Part shown: positions 35,700 through 46,800 of the stretch, piece by piece
Position numbering within the stretch: the stretch's first letter is position 1
How the letters are laid out: each line of letters opens with the position of its first letter
DNA from: Euryodendron excelsum
Taxonomy: Eukaryota; Streptophyta; Magnoliopsida; Ericales; Pentaphylacaceae
Length of the DNA stretch: 64,000 nt
Assembly: GCA_033060915.1 (NCBI GenBank)
Contig: CM065390.1
Coordinates: forward strand, 20,658,501-20,722,500
Direction: 5' to 3'
Program-made: the position numbers and the translations under genes
Notes under the pieces: model-generated
What the model saw: the letters and a program-made list of their open reading frames with translations, nothing else
Databases searched by the model: none
What the model was told of the DNA's origin: nothing

Positions 35700-36205
35700 G
35701 CCTACCGGCTTGATAACTAGAGCTGGTGTGGTCAGAAATGGCAACCAGCCACCAGAGGTAAAATGGTCATTTTACACCGGGTTGACCGGAACTGACTCAG
35801 AATGATCCGAAAAGATAAAGAAAGGTTGGGAATACTATAAGAAGCATTCTCGGGAGATTACCTGTTTGATACGCAGAGCCGGTGTCGTCAGAAAAAAGGC
35901 GACCGGCCTACCAAGGGCAAAACGGTCATTCTGCACCGGGTTCACCGGAACTGACTCGGAATGATCTAAAAAGATAATAGAAGGTTGAGAACACTATAAA
36001 AAGTATTCTCGAAAGGCTACCGGTTTAATACCCAGAGCCGGTGTGGCTAGAAAAGGCGACCAGCCCACCAGGAGCAAAACGGTCATTTTGCACTGGGTTT
36101 ACCAAAACTGACTCAGAATGATCTGAAATGATAATAGAAGGTTGAGAACACTATAAGAAACATTCTCGAGAGATTACCAGTTTGATACCTAGAGCCAGTG
36201 TGGTT
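35700..36205 (-). repeat. A 5' LTR tandem array of about 157-bp units
   Basis: The phrase 'gatacccagagccggtgtgg' (variants) recurs near 35710, 35869, 36027 and 36181. The units contain 'gggcaaaacggtcattttgcaccgg' variants and 'gagaacactataagaa'. Confidence 0.88.
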
Positions 36206-36764
36206 CCCGGGGCATTCGAATGCCTAGGGGCAAAATGGTCATCTTGACCGAAAAGTCTCGAAATTGGCCCGAAACTGACTAGAAATTACCTAATCATGCC
36301 GGATTTCTTTTAAGACAATTCTAGAAGGGATGGACTTACCATTCTGAGGACTCAGGTGTGTTTTCGAGAAACGTGTCGAAAAATGGCCCTAGGGGCAATT
36401 TGGTCAATTTTTGCCGAAGTGGGCTACTAGGCACCGGTGTTGACTTGAGTTTTAAGTGTTTCCGCCACTCTGACAGTGGTCTCGTGATACAGGGTTTGTT
36501 GGCAATTCCCTATATCGACCTGCTTGTGAGTATTTCCGCTACTCTGACGATTGCGATGTTTCTTCCACTACTCTGACGGTTCGCGATCATTCTCGAGACT
36601 GCCTGATATCGAGAAGCTGCTAAAGGGACTTAGCACCTGAGAAGTCAACTTTCTCAGAAGGCATGCCTGAAACGAACATTTCTGTATTGGAGGGCTAGCA
36701 GGCGCCAAAGGTGGACCGTTCTACCATCTAGGGGACTTGGGGTCTCGTCCCGATCGAAAGGTTT

Positions 36765-37235
36765 AAAAAGGGACTTACCATCTTCAGAAAGACGTGCCTA
36801 ATTTAGAATTGGAAAGGGGTCTTATCATCTTCGGAAAAATGCACCTGATTTGGAATTGAAAAGAGGACTTACCGTCTACGGAAAGACGCGCCTGATTTGG
36901 AATTGAAAAGGGGACTTACCGTCTTCGGAAAGACGTGCCTGATTTGGAATTGGAAAGCGGACTTACCGTCTTTGGAAAGACGTGCCTGGTTTGGACTTTA
37001 GAAAGGGGACTTACCGTCTTCGGAAAAACGTGCCTGATTTGGAATTGAAAAGGGGTCTTATCGTCTTCGAAAAGACGTGCCTGATTTGAAATTGGAAAGG
37101 GGTCTTATCGTCTTCGGAAAGACGCGCCTGATTTGGATTTGGAAAGGGGACTTACCGTCTTCAGAAAGACACGCCTAATTTGGATTTGGAAAAGGGATTT
37201 ACCGTCTTCGAAAAGACGTGCCTGATTTAGAATTG
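36765..37235 (-). repeat. A 5' LTR tandem array of about ten 47-bp units
   Basis: Consensus begins 'ggggacttaccgtcttcgga' and continues 'aagacgtgcctgatttggaattggaaa'. CGTCTTCGG/AAAGACG within each unit can fold back. The same array is at 17590-18115 in the 3' LTR. Confidence 0.9.
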
Positions 37236-37423
37236 GACCAAACAATGCCCCAAAGGGCATTTTGGTCATTTTGCCCCTATTTGAGTCTGGTGGGCCCACG
37301 AAGCGATGGATAGACAGGATTAGACTTAGAAAGTTGATTTCCACTGGAACACGTCCATATTGACTTGAGTACAAGTCCGGACGGACCGTAGACTGCTGAG
37401 CGGTCAAAAATGAGGTGTTTACA

Positions 37424-37428
37424 CTTGG
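37424..37428. repeat. Target site duplication of element A (right copy, CTTGG)
   Basis: This is the perfect partner of 973-977, lying immediately outside the A 5' LTR. The minus-strand RNase H frame of the Athila-like host element continues directly through it to the right. Confidence 0.93.
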
Positions 37429-37995
37429 TTAACAAGTACTTTAGTGCATAATGATTAGTGTATATGATGACTAATGACCCACCAAGTACGATCAAAATTT
37501 ATCTTATGCAAAAATGATAGCAAAGAGTTCCTTTTTAGTTATGATATAGTTCAATTGGGCTTCATTCAAAGTTTTGCTTATATAATAGATAACATAGGGT
37601 TTCTTATCCACTCTCTACCCCAAAAATACTCCTACAGCATAATTACTAGCATCACACATCAACTCAAAAGGTGATGACCAATCTTGTGACCAAATGATAG
37701 GTACAGTTGTCAACAGCACTTTAAGCTTGTTGAAATTTTCTTGGCATTCAAAATCTTATTCAAATGAAATGTCTTTTGATAATAGATGGCACATTGGATG
37801 AGAGATGGCACTAAATCTTGTTATGAATCGTTGGTAGAAACGAGCTTGCCCAAGGAAAGATTAAATGTCTTTCACAGTTCTAGAAGTAGGTAATTTTTGG
37901 ATCAGTTCAACTTTGGTTTTATTTACCTCAATCCCTTTGTTACACACGATGTGCCCAAACACTATACCTTATGTCACCATGAAATGGCACTTTTC
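37429..37995 (-). pseudogene. Athila-like RT end and first half of RNase H
   Basis: Continuing leftwards from the RT, the minus strand encodes CHFMV, then HIVCNKGIEVNKTKVELIQKLP, SFLGQARFYQRFI, PFELMCDASNYAVG and ISKTLNEAQLNY, typical of the RT connection and RNase H start. Several stops interrupt it. It reaches ALKYLLTK at the duplication 37424-37428, where element A cuts in; the remainder of the domain is at 840-977. Confidence 0.85.
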
Positions 37996-38809
37996 CTAGT
38001 TTAGGACAAGGTTACTCTCCTCACATCTTTCTAACACCTTCTTAAGGTGTTCCAAACAACTCTCATAGGTATCTCCATACACAGAAAAATCATCCATGAA
38101 AACCTCTAAGAATCTCTCTACCATATCACTAAAGATACTCATCATGCACCTTTGAAAGGTGGCCAATGCATTGCACAAGCTAAAGAACATTCTTTTGTAA
38201 GCATAAGTACCAAAAGGACATGTAAAAGTCCTTTTATCTTGATCTTCTAAGGCAATTGCAATTTGATTGTACCTAAAGTACCCATTTAGAAAACAGTAAA
38301 AGGCCCGTCCTGCCACTCGTTCTAAGACTTGGTCCAAGAATGGGAGTGGAAAGTGATCTTTTCAAGTAACAACATTCCGTCAATGGTAGTCAATACACAT
38401 TTGCCACCCAGTTTGAATCTTCGTAGGCACTAGTTTATTTTTCTCATTTTGAATTACCGTGACACCAGATTTCGTAGAAACAACTTGGGTTGGACTAACC
38501 CACTTTGAATCAGCAATGGTGTATATGATACCCGTATCGAGAAACTTCAGTACTTCTTCTCTCACAACTTCTTTCATGTTAGGATTTAAACGCCCTTTGC
38601 ATTTGACACACTTGTTTAGACTTTTCCTCAAGATACATGCGATGTGTATATACATGAGACCTAATACCATGAAGGTTTGTAATGGTCCAACCTAAGGCTT
38701 TTTTATGATTCTTTAGCACTTTCACAAGGCTCTTCTCTTGGCTTTCAGACAAGCTAAAGGATATAACAACATGATAAGACTCACCTTCACCAAGGAATAC
38801 ATACTTCAT
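37996..38809 (-). pseudogene. pol: Athila-like reverse transcriptase
   Basis: Two open segments (38380-38670 and 37996-38337) plus an upstream one (38579-38809) together give the RT with its preceding linker. Visible are PNMKEVVREEVLKFLDTGIIY, SKWVSPTQVV, GWQMCIDYH, then FLNGYFRYNQIAIA, TCPFGTYAYKRM, FQRCMMSIF and the catalytic EVFMDDFSVYG (FMDD form usual for Athila). RT copies element RNA to DNA. Stops in the DYH..KDHFPLPF stretch near 38338-38379 and a shift near 38580 inactivate it. Confidence 0.9.
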
Positions 38810-39037
38810 TGTAGATGGTAAAGATTTTCTTTCAAGAGTAGGTGTTTTTGTTCAGAAGGGACAGACTTTATGACACTAGGAATTAAAAACTCAAATGACG
38901 GTCTAGTGACCCACTTGCATACATTGCTCTCCCTCTATCCTTCTAAGAACTGTGTCCGTCGACTTGACATGGTCACAATCTAACCAGTCATGTGATTTGC
39001 TCAAAACAAGAGTTTTTTCAATAGAATCCTCAAAAAA

Positions 39038-39475
39038 TTAACTCTCAAAGTACTCTTGCACAATAGACTCAATGCAGTCTACTTCTCTGATGTTCTCATA
39101 CTCTCTTAGTTGTTTTTTAACCAAAAAGATATTTATCTCAACAATCATATTCCCAAATGACAACTTTAACAGCCCATTCCTACAATGGATTATTGCATTA
39201 CGCATGGTTGGGAATGATCGTCCTAAGATAACAGGAATTTGGGGACGAGCATTAATGCTCTCAATCGGTTGTGTATCTAGCATAATGAAATTCACTAGAT
39301 AGTAAAACTTATCTATTTGAATGAGAACATCCTCCACAATACTCCTAGGAACCTTAATAGATCTGTCAGCTAGTTGCAAGGTAACATGTGTAAGGTGCAA
39401 CTCATCTAATCCAAGTTGTTGATAAACCGAATAAGGAAGTAAATGGACACTTGTTCCTAAATCAAGAAGGGTTCG
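39038..39475 (-). pseudogene. Athila-like aspartic protease
   Basis: The active-site motif DLGTS (39449-39463) is followed by VHLLPYSVYQQLGL, then VTLQLADRSIKVPRSIVEDV, FIMLDTQPIE, QIPVILGRSF and NGLLKLSFGNM. This is the retropepsin arrangement of Athila gag-pol. The domain is open through 39038-39400. Active-site D and G are intact (T in place of the common A is tolerated in the family). About 150 residues, close to the usual size. Confidence 0.87.
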
Positions 39476-39959
39476 ATGGGAACTTATATTGCAAAATCAT
39501 ACTTTGGCTCTCATTCATGAAGGTAGTTTCTTTGACATGCAACATCCTTTTCACAGTACACAAGTCTTTCAAGAACTTGGCATAGGAGAAAATTTGCTTA
39601 ATGGCATCTAAGATTAGAATATTGATCTTCACTTGCTTAAACACTTCATAAATTTCAGAATTCAAAAGTTTATGTTTTGGTTTGGCCAATCTATGAGGAA
39701 ACGGAGCGTATTTTACAATATTAATGCCCTCATCTTCAGATGCTCTAGTTGGCTGTAAAACTGGCTTAACTTTTTCTCTTTCTCACTCATATCTTTTTCT
39801 CTTTCTTGTTTTCTCATATCTTCATTCCCTTCATCACTAACTTTAAGAGTTTCCTTTCTAGGTGGAATGGTTTTATCAATGATTTTTTGCTCTTCAGGGT
39901 TGTGATGGATTAAACTTGTTCATGACTAGATTGAGAATCAGTCCTCACTTTGGTCATGT
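39476..39959 (-). pseudogene. Athila-like gag/protease linker, decayed
   Basis: The open piece 39462-39689 contains AKPKHKLLNSEIYEVFKQVKINILILDAIKQI, resembling the Athila linker just before the protease. The rest is low-complexity and full of stops. Confidence 0.6.
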
Positions 39960-40901
39960 TTACTTGTTTTAAAGGATTTGGATTTGGTTGCGGTTGAGAT
40001 GGAAATCTCCATGACACTTATTAAGTCAAAGCTTGTGTCAAGTTAGACATTTGCTTTGCTATGTCCTCCAACATCCTAGTGTGTTGGTCTAACACCTTGT
40101 CTCTTGCCTATCCACCCTATTATTGACTCCTCTCATATCATTTTTCAATTAATAAACATTATCTTCTAAAGGTCTCCTATGAGGGGGTTGATATGTATTA
40201 GGTTGAGGTTGGAAAGGCACAGATTGTTGAGCTTGAACAGGTTAGGATTGAAAAGGTTGAGGGTTTTGAGACCCTCCTTAGAATGCTTGAGGATTCGAAG
40301 GACTCTCGTTTCTCTACCTAAAGTTTGAGTGATTTCGCCATCCAGGGAATCACCAAGAATGTATGGCGACGAAACTATGCTCAGGGAAGAATTTTTTCAA
40401 GAATTCTGTCTGAAGATCTCGCTAACAATGAATAGACCTAGGCCTTAATGAATTGAACCATGTCTTGGCTCTGTCTTTGAGAGAAAACAGGAAGAGTTTC
40501 AAAAACACAACTTTCCTTGGGTAAGAATTTTCGAAGAACATAGAGCATACTTCCTCAAAATCATTTATCTGCTGATATGTTTTTTCAGAATTCAAACCAT
40601 AGAATGGATTTATCAATTGGATCATTCCCGGCTTTAAAATCATCGTTGTGTGATATGCGGAAAGAACAATGCAAGAAGTAGAAGCTTGTCTAGCAGGATT
40701 CAAATAATCTCTAAGAAATTTATGAGAAGGATCGCCATGTACACTCATACCTTCACATACATTATTTAGATTTGACGGGTTGGGATTCACAGGTGCTTGA
40801 TGATTAAATTCTTTTTCCATTAGGCTATAAGTAGGAGCTCGGTTAAAGGCTCTTAGAACTAAGGAAATGGAAGGTCGCCTACCTGAAGGGATGCAGCACA
40901 C
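39960..40901 (-). pseudogene. gag: Athila-like gag
   Basis: The open frame 40422-40901 carries FLRDYLNPARQASTSCIVLSA, MIQLINPFYGLNSEKTY, DFEEVCSMF and KLFLFSLKDRAKTWFNSLRP, a recognisable Athila gag core. After a stop at 40422 homology continues (LQTEFLKKFFPEHSF) and then runs into a Q/P-rich tail (QPFQ, QPQPNTYQPP) near 40180-40270 with further stops. It would form the capsid of the element. Confidence 0.87.
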
Positions 40902-41539
40902 TAACGACTAGACGACAAGATACTAATAATAATAAAAATAAAAAGAAAACAAAAACAAAAAGAATTGCAACAATTTATTAAAATACCTGCACACTAAAAA
41001 AATAACAAATAAAAAATAATGTTAGATAGGTTAGTAACAACGTTATAGTAACCTTAATGAGTGGCGCCGACCTAAACAGACGGTAAATCAGCTTGAAATA
41101 AAGTTATTCATAAAAATAAAAAAAAAAGATTTGAAATAAAGTGCAGAAAATAAAATGTTAGAATGGTAACCAACGCTGATTATCCACTAAATAAAAAAAA
41201 TGTTAAATAGTTAGTTAGTTAGATGAGTCAGATAAGTTAGATGAAAAAAACACAAAAAATATGGTAACTAACTTAATTGGCTTAGTCCAGCAGTAAGTGA
41301 GTATGCCAACCAAATAGGTTAACCACAAAATAATAATAAAAAAAAGAACTAAATATATACAAATATACAAGTTAGCAATGGAACGAAATAATAAGTGAGC
41401 ATAAACCACAGAACAGTTGGTATACACCTTCCAATTCCTTCATCAATGGTAGGGAAGCAATCAATTGTCCTTAAATCTAAAAAAGTATTTTTTTTAATTT
41501 TTTAATTTTTATTTTTTTGCATGATTTTGTTAAAGCCAT
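40902..41539 (-). other. Athila-like 5' leader
   Basis: AT-rich, without a convincing gene, between gag and the PBS. Short A-rich homopolymer runs are frequent. Confidence 0.7.
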
Positions 41540-41557
41540 TCTCCGGCAACAGCGCCA
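41540..41557 (-). promoter_or_regulatory. Primer binding site of the Athila-like element
   Basis: The minus strand reads TGGCGCTGTTGCCGGAGA, matching the common Athila/Tat site TGGCGCCGTTGCCGGGGA (tRNA-Asp type) with two changes. It lies three bases from the LTR, on the gag side. Confidence 0.88.
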
Positions 41558-41560
41558 AAA

Positions 41561-43001
41561 TACTTGACTACGCCCAAGATATAGCAATCTATTGACACCC
41601 AAGTGCAGATGCGGCGAAGCAGTAAATAAAATCCTGTAAGACACAGGTAACAGTTATCAAAACATTCAAAGTTGGCACTAGAATTCACTCACAGTAAAAA
41701 CTTAGATACCGACTAAGTCATTCTAAACACCATAGTATTGCAATGGCTTCACTTAGAACCTAAGCCAACCTGTTTCAATTTCACCATGAACAGTACTGAT
41801 GAGATCTGGACAATTGGTGTAGAAAAAAAAAACAAATGGTAACCAAAATAAAATAGTTCATTTTAGGAGGTTTAATGGTTGAAGAATGGGACTTTAATTA
41901 AATTAAATAAAAAAAATTCATGGATTCAATTGATCCGATCACGTGATTCACCCGAAATTTTAATAGAGGTTTTATAACTCAAATCATTGCCTTCGTCTTG
42001 AGCCTTTGATTCGGACGATTAAGCTAAAAGAATGAAAATTCAATAATAATTAAATCTAGAATAATAAAATTAAAGTTATAGATTCATATCATCAATTTGT
42101 GCAACAACTATACTAAACTAAGATTTGTGTATAGAAATTACCAAACTTATTCAAGAATCTAAGTTTTCTCAAAGATCTACAATTTAATTATCAAGAATTG
42201 AAAGATTTTAAAGATAAAACAATAAAGACTCAATTACCTCCGTTGATATTTCAAGATCCTCTAATTATATTTACAATTAGCTCCAAGAATAAAACTAGCT
42301 ACTCATAGTATTAAAAAGAAAAGATATGGTTTGAAAAATAAAATAACTTCACAAATAAAAGAACTATTACAGCAGAATAACGACAAAGAAATGGCTGAAA
42401 GAAAAAATTAATTGAGTAAAAAGCTGTTAGTAAACTAACTAGAAATCTACCCCTAAAAAAGAAAATAATTGAATGGAACTCCCTCTGGCTTTTTTTTTTT
42501 TTTTGAAATTCTCTCCCTCCTTCTGCTCTGTCTTCTTCACCCTTTTATAGCCAAAGATCATCCACTTTGCCCTGTTTTATATATTTTTTTCTTCTTTTGC
42601 TGGCCACCCCCATCTCGTTTTCTTCTTTTCCTCCTCTTTTTCCTCTTCTTTGACTTTTGTTAGCCGCCCACTTGCACACAAGCACAAATACATATGATAT
42701 GATATGCATATATATATGAGTATACATACATATATATAATGATAATATAATACACAAATAAATAATATAATACACACACAAATATAATATAATATAAGAC
42801 AATACAATATTACACTCAAATAATAATATACAAATAAATAACACCTAGAAAAAATGTCTATGTGGACGTTGGCTTCATGTTGCTCGATTTTAGCTGTAAA
42901 TCTGCACAAAACTCAAAAACATAAAAGAAAAATAATATTATATTAAAATGACAACTAATATGTACATAATTACTAACAATAAATTATAATTAGGGACTCC
43001 A
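41561..43001 (-). repeat. 5' LTR of the Athila-like element
   Basis: Starts beside the PBS as TACTTGAC (TG expected) and probably ends near 43001 with '..ggactcca', giving CA on the plus strand. The outer boundary is inferred from this dinucleotide and from where copia-like sequence begins. The LTR is A/T-rich with degenerate 'aatataatacacaaat' repeats at 42690-42840. Length about 1.4 kb is reasonable for Athila. The other LTR lies left of the window. Confidence 0.7.
42542..42549 (-). promoter_or_regulatory. TATA box of the Athila-like LTR
   Basis: The minus strand reads GCTATAAAAGGG here, a strong plant TATA context, followed by a polypurine-rich start 'tgaagaagacagagcag'. Confidence 0.7.
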
Positions 43002-43398
43002 ATTTGTTCTTTTAGAGTACAATTAAGAGACAGGCATCCAAATCCTTAAGCACCTCTATGGGGAACAAATTTGTCTTAAGGACATAGAGTGTTAATCTAA
43101 CCTTGATCAGTATATTCCTTCCCTTCTTCTCCGGTATTCTACAAATTGGTTAGTGTTTAATTGTTTAACAATTTTTATACGCTATTTGTATTAATCCTGC
43201 TACTAGTTTATATTAAATATAACTCTATTTTGGATTATATTATGAATTGGTTGTATAACGTATATTTACTCAGTGTTATTATTGAATCTGATTATCACAG
43301 TGACAAAAATATTCTCAAACACAAAATTATATAATTATCCGTAACAATCTTAAGACAAATTCTAGTGTTTATCATATTTAGGTTTGTTAATTATATTT

Positions 43399-43432
<34 letters not shown>

Positions 43433-43998
43433 TACTGTTTTATTTAGATTCTTTATTTTTTTGAGTTTTTAAAGCAGAGACTTTTAGTATCTTATAGATT
43501 GCTTTTCTCATAATTAGAGAGTTTTAATTTGTTTCAAATTACTACAAATTTGTGTTGATTTATATTTGTATAAGAATAATATTTATATTTTTTGTGTTTG
43601 TCAAAAGTGATTTGTTGAAGAATATACCGGATCAATACCTTGAAACAAGAAGAACGTTAAATGTTCAAATTTTAATATCGGATTTATTTGTAATTTTGAA
43701 AAGTGCTAGGTCTTATATTGAAATTATAAAAACTATTTAGGAGGATAGTATAATTTTATAAGTTTTTGAGGACATACTATAATTTCATAAATTATAGAGG
43801 TGCAATTTATAATAACAGAAAGCTTTGGGGCTATTTTATAATTTTTATAAATTTGGATTTGCACTATAATTCATATTTTTTTTGGAATTGTGTTTCTGTT
43901 GGAATAACGTTTCCTTGTTGTATTCAAAGTTTATATTGTTCATACTTGCTTTGTTTTTGAATTTTTTGAATTATTTTTGTTTTGTTATTTGTTTAGTA
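43002..43998 (+). other. AT-rich LTR/leader region of the copia element
   Basis: 'catccaaatccttaagcacc' and 'ttaaggacatagagtgttaa' at 43027-43095 look like the end of a copia LTR transcript region, but no LTR ends could be fixed. Contains the (TA)n run at about 43407-43431. No gene visible. Confidence 0.45.
43407..43431. repeat. (TA)n microsatellite
   Basis: About twelve consecutive TA dinucleotides within AT-rich sequence. Confidence 0.95.
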
Positions 43999-44400
43999 AT
44001 GGCTACAAATGAGACTGTTGTGACTGTTATCGGGTATTTTTGTATTTTTGATCATATGAAGTATGGCCATATTTGATTGTAGTATACTTGAAAATGGTGG
44101 ATTCATGCGAATATTTGTCTTCAGCAAATCTTTTGGTAAATTATGGCTCTCATGGAGTATTAATGGGCACTTGTTGGAACAATGGCTGTAATATAAGAAG
44201 TGGGTCAAAATTGGATGGGGAGTCCCAAAGCTGTAGATCTGTCTATTTACAAAATTGAAGTGAAGTTTTACATAATTGGTCAAGATGAAATTCCCCACAA
44301 ATGAGAGCAACATGTTTTGCCTTTGAAAGCCACTGGACTGAGCCAATATAAATATAAAAATGAACACATCTTTTATTTATATTTTTTAGTCTTCAAATGT
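43999..44400 (+). pseudogene. Copia gag start and degraded gag/protease remnant
   Basis: ATG at 43999 opens MATNETVVTVIG, the kind of short leader peptide seen at the start of copia gag. The frame then degenerates; a possible protease remnant (KWWIHA.. near 44090) lacks an intact catalytic D-T/S-G. Most of gag must be deleted, since integrase starts only about 400 bases on. Confidence 0.5.
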
Positions 44401-45355
44401 TTGGCATGGTAGATTAAGACATGTTAATTATGATACTTTGTGTAGATTAATTAATTTAAATTTATTGTCTAAATTTGATATTGATACCAACTATAAATGT
44501 GAGACATGTGTAGAAGCAAGATTGACTAGAACTCATTTTCATTCTATTAAAAGAAGTAATGAACCTATAGAACTAATTCATAATGAAATTTGTGACTTAA
44601 AATTTGTTCAAACTAGAGGAGGTAAAAAGTACTTTATTACTTTCATTAATGATTACATTCGATATTGTTATGTGTATTTGTCAAGAAGTAAAGATGAAGT
44701 ATTAGAAATGTTTATACATTAAAAAAATGAGTTTAATAACCAACTAAGTAAGAAAATTAAGTTGTTGAGAACTTATAGAGGTAGTGAATATTAAACATCA
44801 TTTGCTCAGCTATGGTTTGAACATAGTATTATTCACCAAACTATCGCACCTTATTCACCCCAACAAAATGGAATTGTTGAACGTAAGAATCGAACTCTCA
44901 ATGAGATGATGAATGCTATGTTGATAAGTTCTGGATTACCCCAGAATTTGTGGAGGAAAGTATTATTTTTCGCAAATTTTGTTCTCAACAACATAACCCA
45001 CAAAAAATTTAGTAAAACACCTTATGAATTATGAAAAGGTCAAGAATATTCTTATATATTCTTAAAAGTGCGGTTATAAATTCTTAAAAGTATTGAGATG
45101 TTTACCTAAAGTGGTCGTTTCTATCCCCAAAAGGGTTAAAATAGGACCTAAAACCATTGATTGTATATTCATAGGCTATGTTAAAAATTGTAATGCATAT
45201 CGGTTTCTTGTTTATAAGTCTGAGATTTTTTTTATACATGTTAACACTATTATAGAGTCTAAAAATGCATCATTCTTCAAGAATATATTTCCTTGTAAAC
45301 CTACACAAGAGTCTAGTTCCCTTAAAAAAACTTGTGATTTGGCAGCTAATTAAGA
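44400..45355 (+). pseudogene. Copia integrase
   Basis: Starts with the GAG-pre-integrase motif VWHGRLRHVNYDTL near 44400 and CETCVEARLTR near 44500, i.e. the zinc-binding H..H..C..C region. The core follows (HNEICDLKFVQTRGGKKYFITFIND) with its first acidic residue replaced in context. APYSPQQNGIVERKNRTLNEM lies near 44847-44910, including the catalytic E. The tail encodes FIGYVKNCNAYRFLVYKS (45143-45225). Stops at 44720, 44793 and 45033 inactivate it. Confidence 0.88.
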
Positions 45356-45479
45356 CCAAGAGTCTATGAACAAAGGAAATAAGTATGAAAAAGGTTATTT
45401 ATAGTGAAATTGTATCCATTTTACAAATCATACTTGTGAACTAGTGAATCTTTCACTGGTAATAAATCTTTAGGGTATA

Positions 45480-46288
45480 AGTAGATCTTCAAAGGTAAAA
45501 TGAAAACTGATAGATCAATTGATAAGTATAAGGCTAGACTTGTTGTCAAAGGTTATAGGCAAACATAAGGAATGGATTACTTTGATACCTACTCACTAGT
45601 TACAAGAATAATATATATCCGTATGATAATAACTTTTGCTAAGTTATATAATCTTGAGATACACCAAATGGATGTCAAAATAGCATTCTTGAATGGTGAA
45701 TTAAATGAAGAAATTTATATGGAACAACCCAAAGGGTTTGTGGTTCTATAAAAAGAGGACAAGGTATGCAAGCTTGCTAATTTCCTTTATGGACTAAAGT
45801 AAAAACCTAAGCAATGACATGAGAAATTTGATAATGTAATAATATAAAATGGATTTCGAATTAACAAAAGTGATAAGTGTGTCTATGTGAGAAACACTTC
45901 AAGTGAATATGCCACTATTTGTCTCTATGCAAATTATATGATCATAACAGGTAGCGATATCGATATCATTAAAGCTACCAAAAGAATGTTGGCTAGTAAG
46001 TTTGACATAAAATATCTAGATGTTGTAGATGTTGTACTTGGATTTACAAAAGCATCTGAAGGTTATGTGTTGTCACAAGCACACTATATCGAAAAGATAC
46101 TTGACAAGTTTGGCAAATCTGAGAACAATATAGCGAAAATACCTGTGGATGTGACTTTTCATCTAATAAAGAATACTAAAAATTGCATATCTTAATTGGA
46201 GTATTCTTAGATCCTAGACAGTTTAATGTATATCATGAATTGTACTAGTCCGAATATCGCATTCTCAATGAGTGAACTTTGTCGATAT
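45480..46288 (+). pseudogene. Copia reverse transcriptase, 5' part, active site lost
   Basis: KARLVVKGYRQT, MDVKIAFLNGELNEEIYM and EQPKGF identify a copia RT. The catalytic YVDDM box is YANYM at 45926-45940, so both Asp residues are replaced. The open piece 45887-46195 continues with ILDKFGKSENN. The reading is cut at 46289 in the ...NIAFSMSELCRY region. Additional stops at about 45568, 45751 and 45800. Confidence 0.9.
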
Positions 46289-46469
46289 TGTAAGCACCCC
46301 ATGTTTTGCCCGCTCAGCAATCTCCGGCCCGACCGGATCCAGTTTCAAACATCACAACACACATGAGCCTAGGCTAACTCTTTCAAACTCCAATCCAGTC
46401 AACTAATCACCTCCTAGGCCCGTAAAGCCCAATTGAAGCTAAAAAGACCATATTGCCCTTAGGCACTCC

Positions 46470-46800
46470 AGATAGCTTTCTGAGACCGGGCAGTCTCAGG
46501 AACCAACGCCATCCAGGTAGCTTCCTGAGATCGGGTGATCTCAGGGACCAATACCTTATGAAATTCCAGACGGTTCACTTCTAGCGCTTGTTAGACCGCC
46601 AACGTAGAATGTCTATTATCCGATAGTTCTCTTAGACCAGGCCATCTCGGGGACCAACACCACCCTACAGGTAGCTTTCTGAGATCGGGCAATCTTAGGA
46701 ACCAACACCACCCTACAGGTAGCTCTCTGAGACTAAGCAGTCTTAGGGACTAACACTGCACAGGGAGCTTTTCTAGCCCGAGTGGTCTCGGAAACCAACA
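46470..46800 (+). repeat. B U3 tandem array of about 40-48-bp units
   Basis: 'aggtagctttctgagatcgg' and 'gcaatctcaggaaccaacacc' repeat about six times with drift. GAGATCGGGCGATCTC inside the unit is palindromic. The same array lies in the 3' LTR at 61590-61975. It occupies the position of the 47-bp hairpin array of the A-type LTRs without sharing its sequence. Confidence 0.85.

Larger units (their letters stand above)
978..37423 (-). mobile_element. Element A: Ogre/Tat-like LTR retrotransposon, gag-only, with antisense PMD-like gene
   Basis: The element is read right to left: 5' LTR 32215-37423, PBS 32195-32212, leader, gag 30809-28632, antisense gene 24886-26739 (plus strand), polypurine tract at 18304-18323, 3' LTR 978-18303. 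It is flanked by the 5-bp duplication CTTGG (973-977 and 37424-37428) and interrupts the RNase H of the Athila-like element. Removing the later insertions S1, C and S2 leaves an element of roughly 19 kb. There is no protease, RT, RNase H or integrase of its own between the gag stop and the 3' LTR. It therefore looks non-autonomous by design rather than merely decayed, since element B has the same layout. Placement in Tat/Ogre rests on the tRNA-Arg PBS, very long LTRs, the gag type and the antisense ORF. RT phylogeny is impossible without pol. Confidence 0.9.
32215..37423 (-). repeat. Element A 5' LTR, uninterrupted
   Basis: 5209 bp from TGTCGCGTCC to GGTGTTTACA on the plus strand. This intact copy is the reference for the split 3' LTR. 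Contents: primer-site mimic (32366-32375, one mismatch), U5 conserved blocks (about 32586-32645, 33008-33055), purine-rich low complexity (32750-34390), antisense TATA, GGCGCC palindromes (35283-35345), 157-bp repeats (35700-36205), pentad-like repeats (36450-36580) and 47-bp repeats (36765-37235). Confidence 0.94.
43002..46288 (+). mobile_element. Decayed Ty1/copia element, truncated at its RT by element B
   Basis: A probable LTR/leader part (43002-43998) is followed by a gag-like ATG (43999), a degraded gag/protease zone (to about 44400), integrase (44400-45355) and RT (45480-46288), ordered integrase before RT as in Ty1/copia. At 46289 the element B LTR starts abruptly within the RT. The remaining RT/RNase H and 3' LTR are not seen; they would lie beyond B, outside the window. 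Numerous stops indicate an old copy. Confidence 0.85.

Noticed and set aside
37277..37495. Short open frame joining RNase H to an unknown tail
   Set aside because: It is a chimera across the A insertion point; residues after ALKYLLTK come from the LTR start.
43552..44076. Small plus-strand frames of 60-64 residues in the copia leader
   Set aside because: Highly A/T-driven composition; only the ATG at 43999 has a plausible context.
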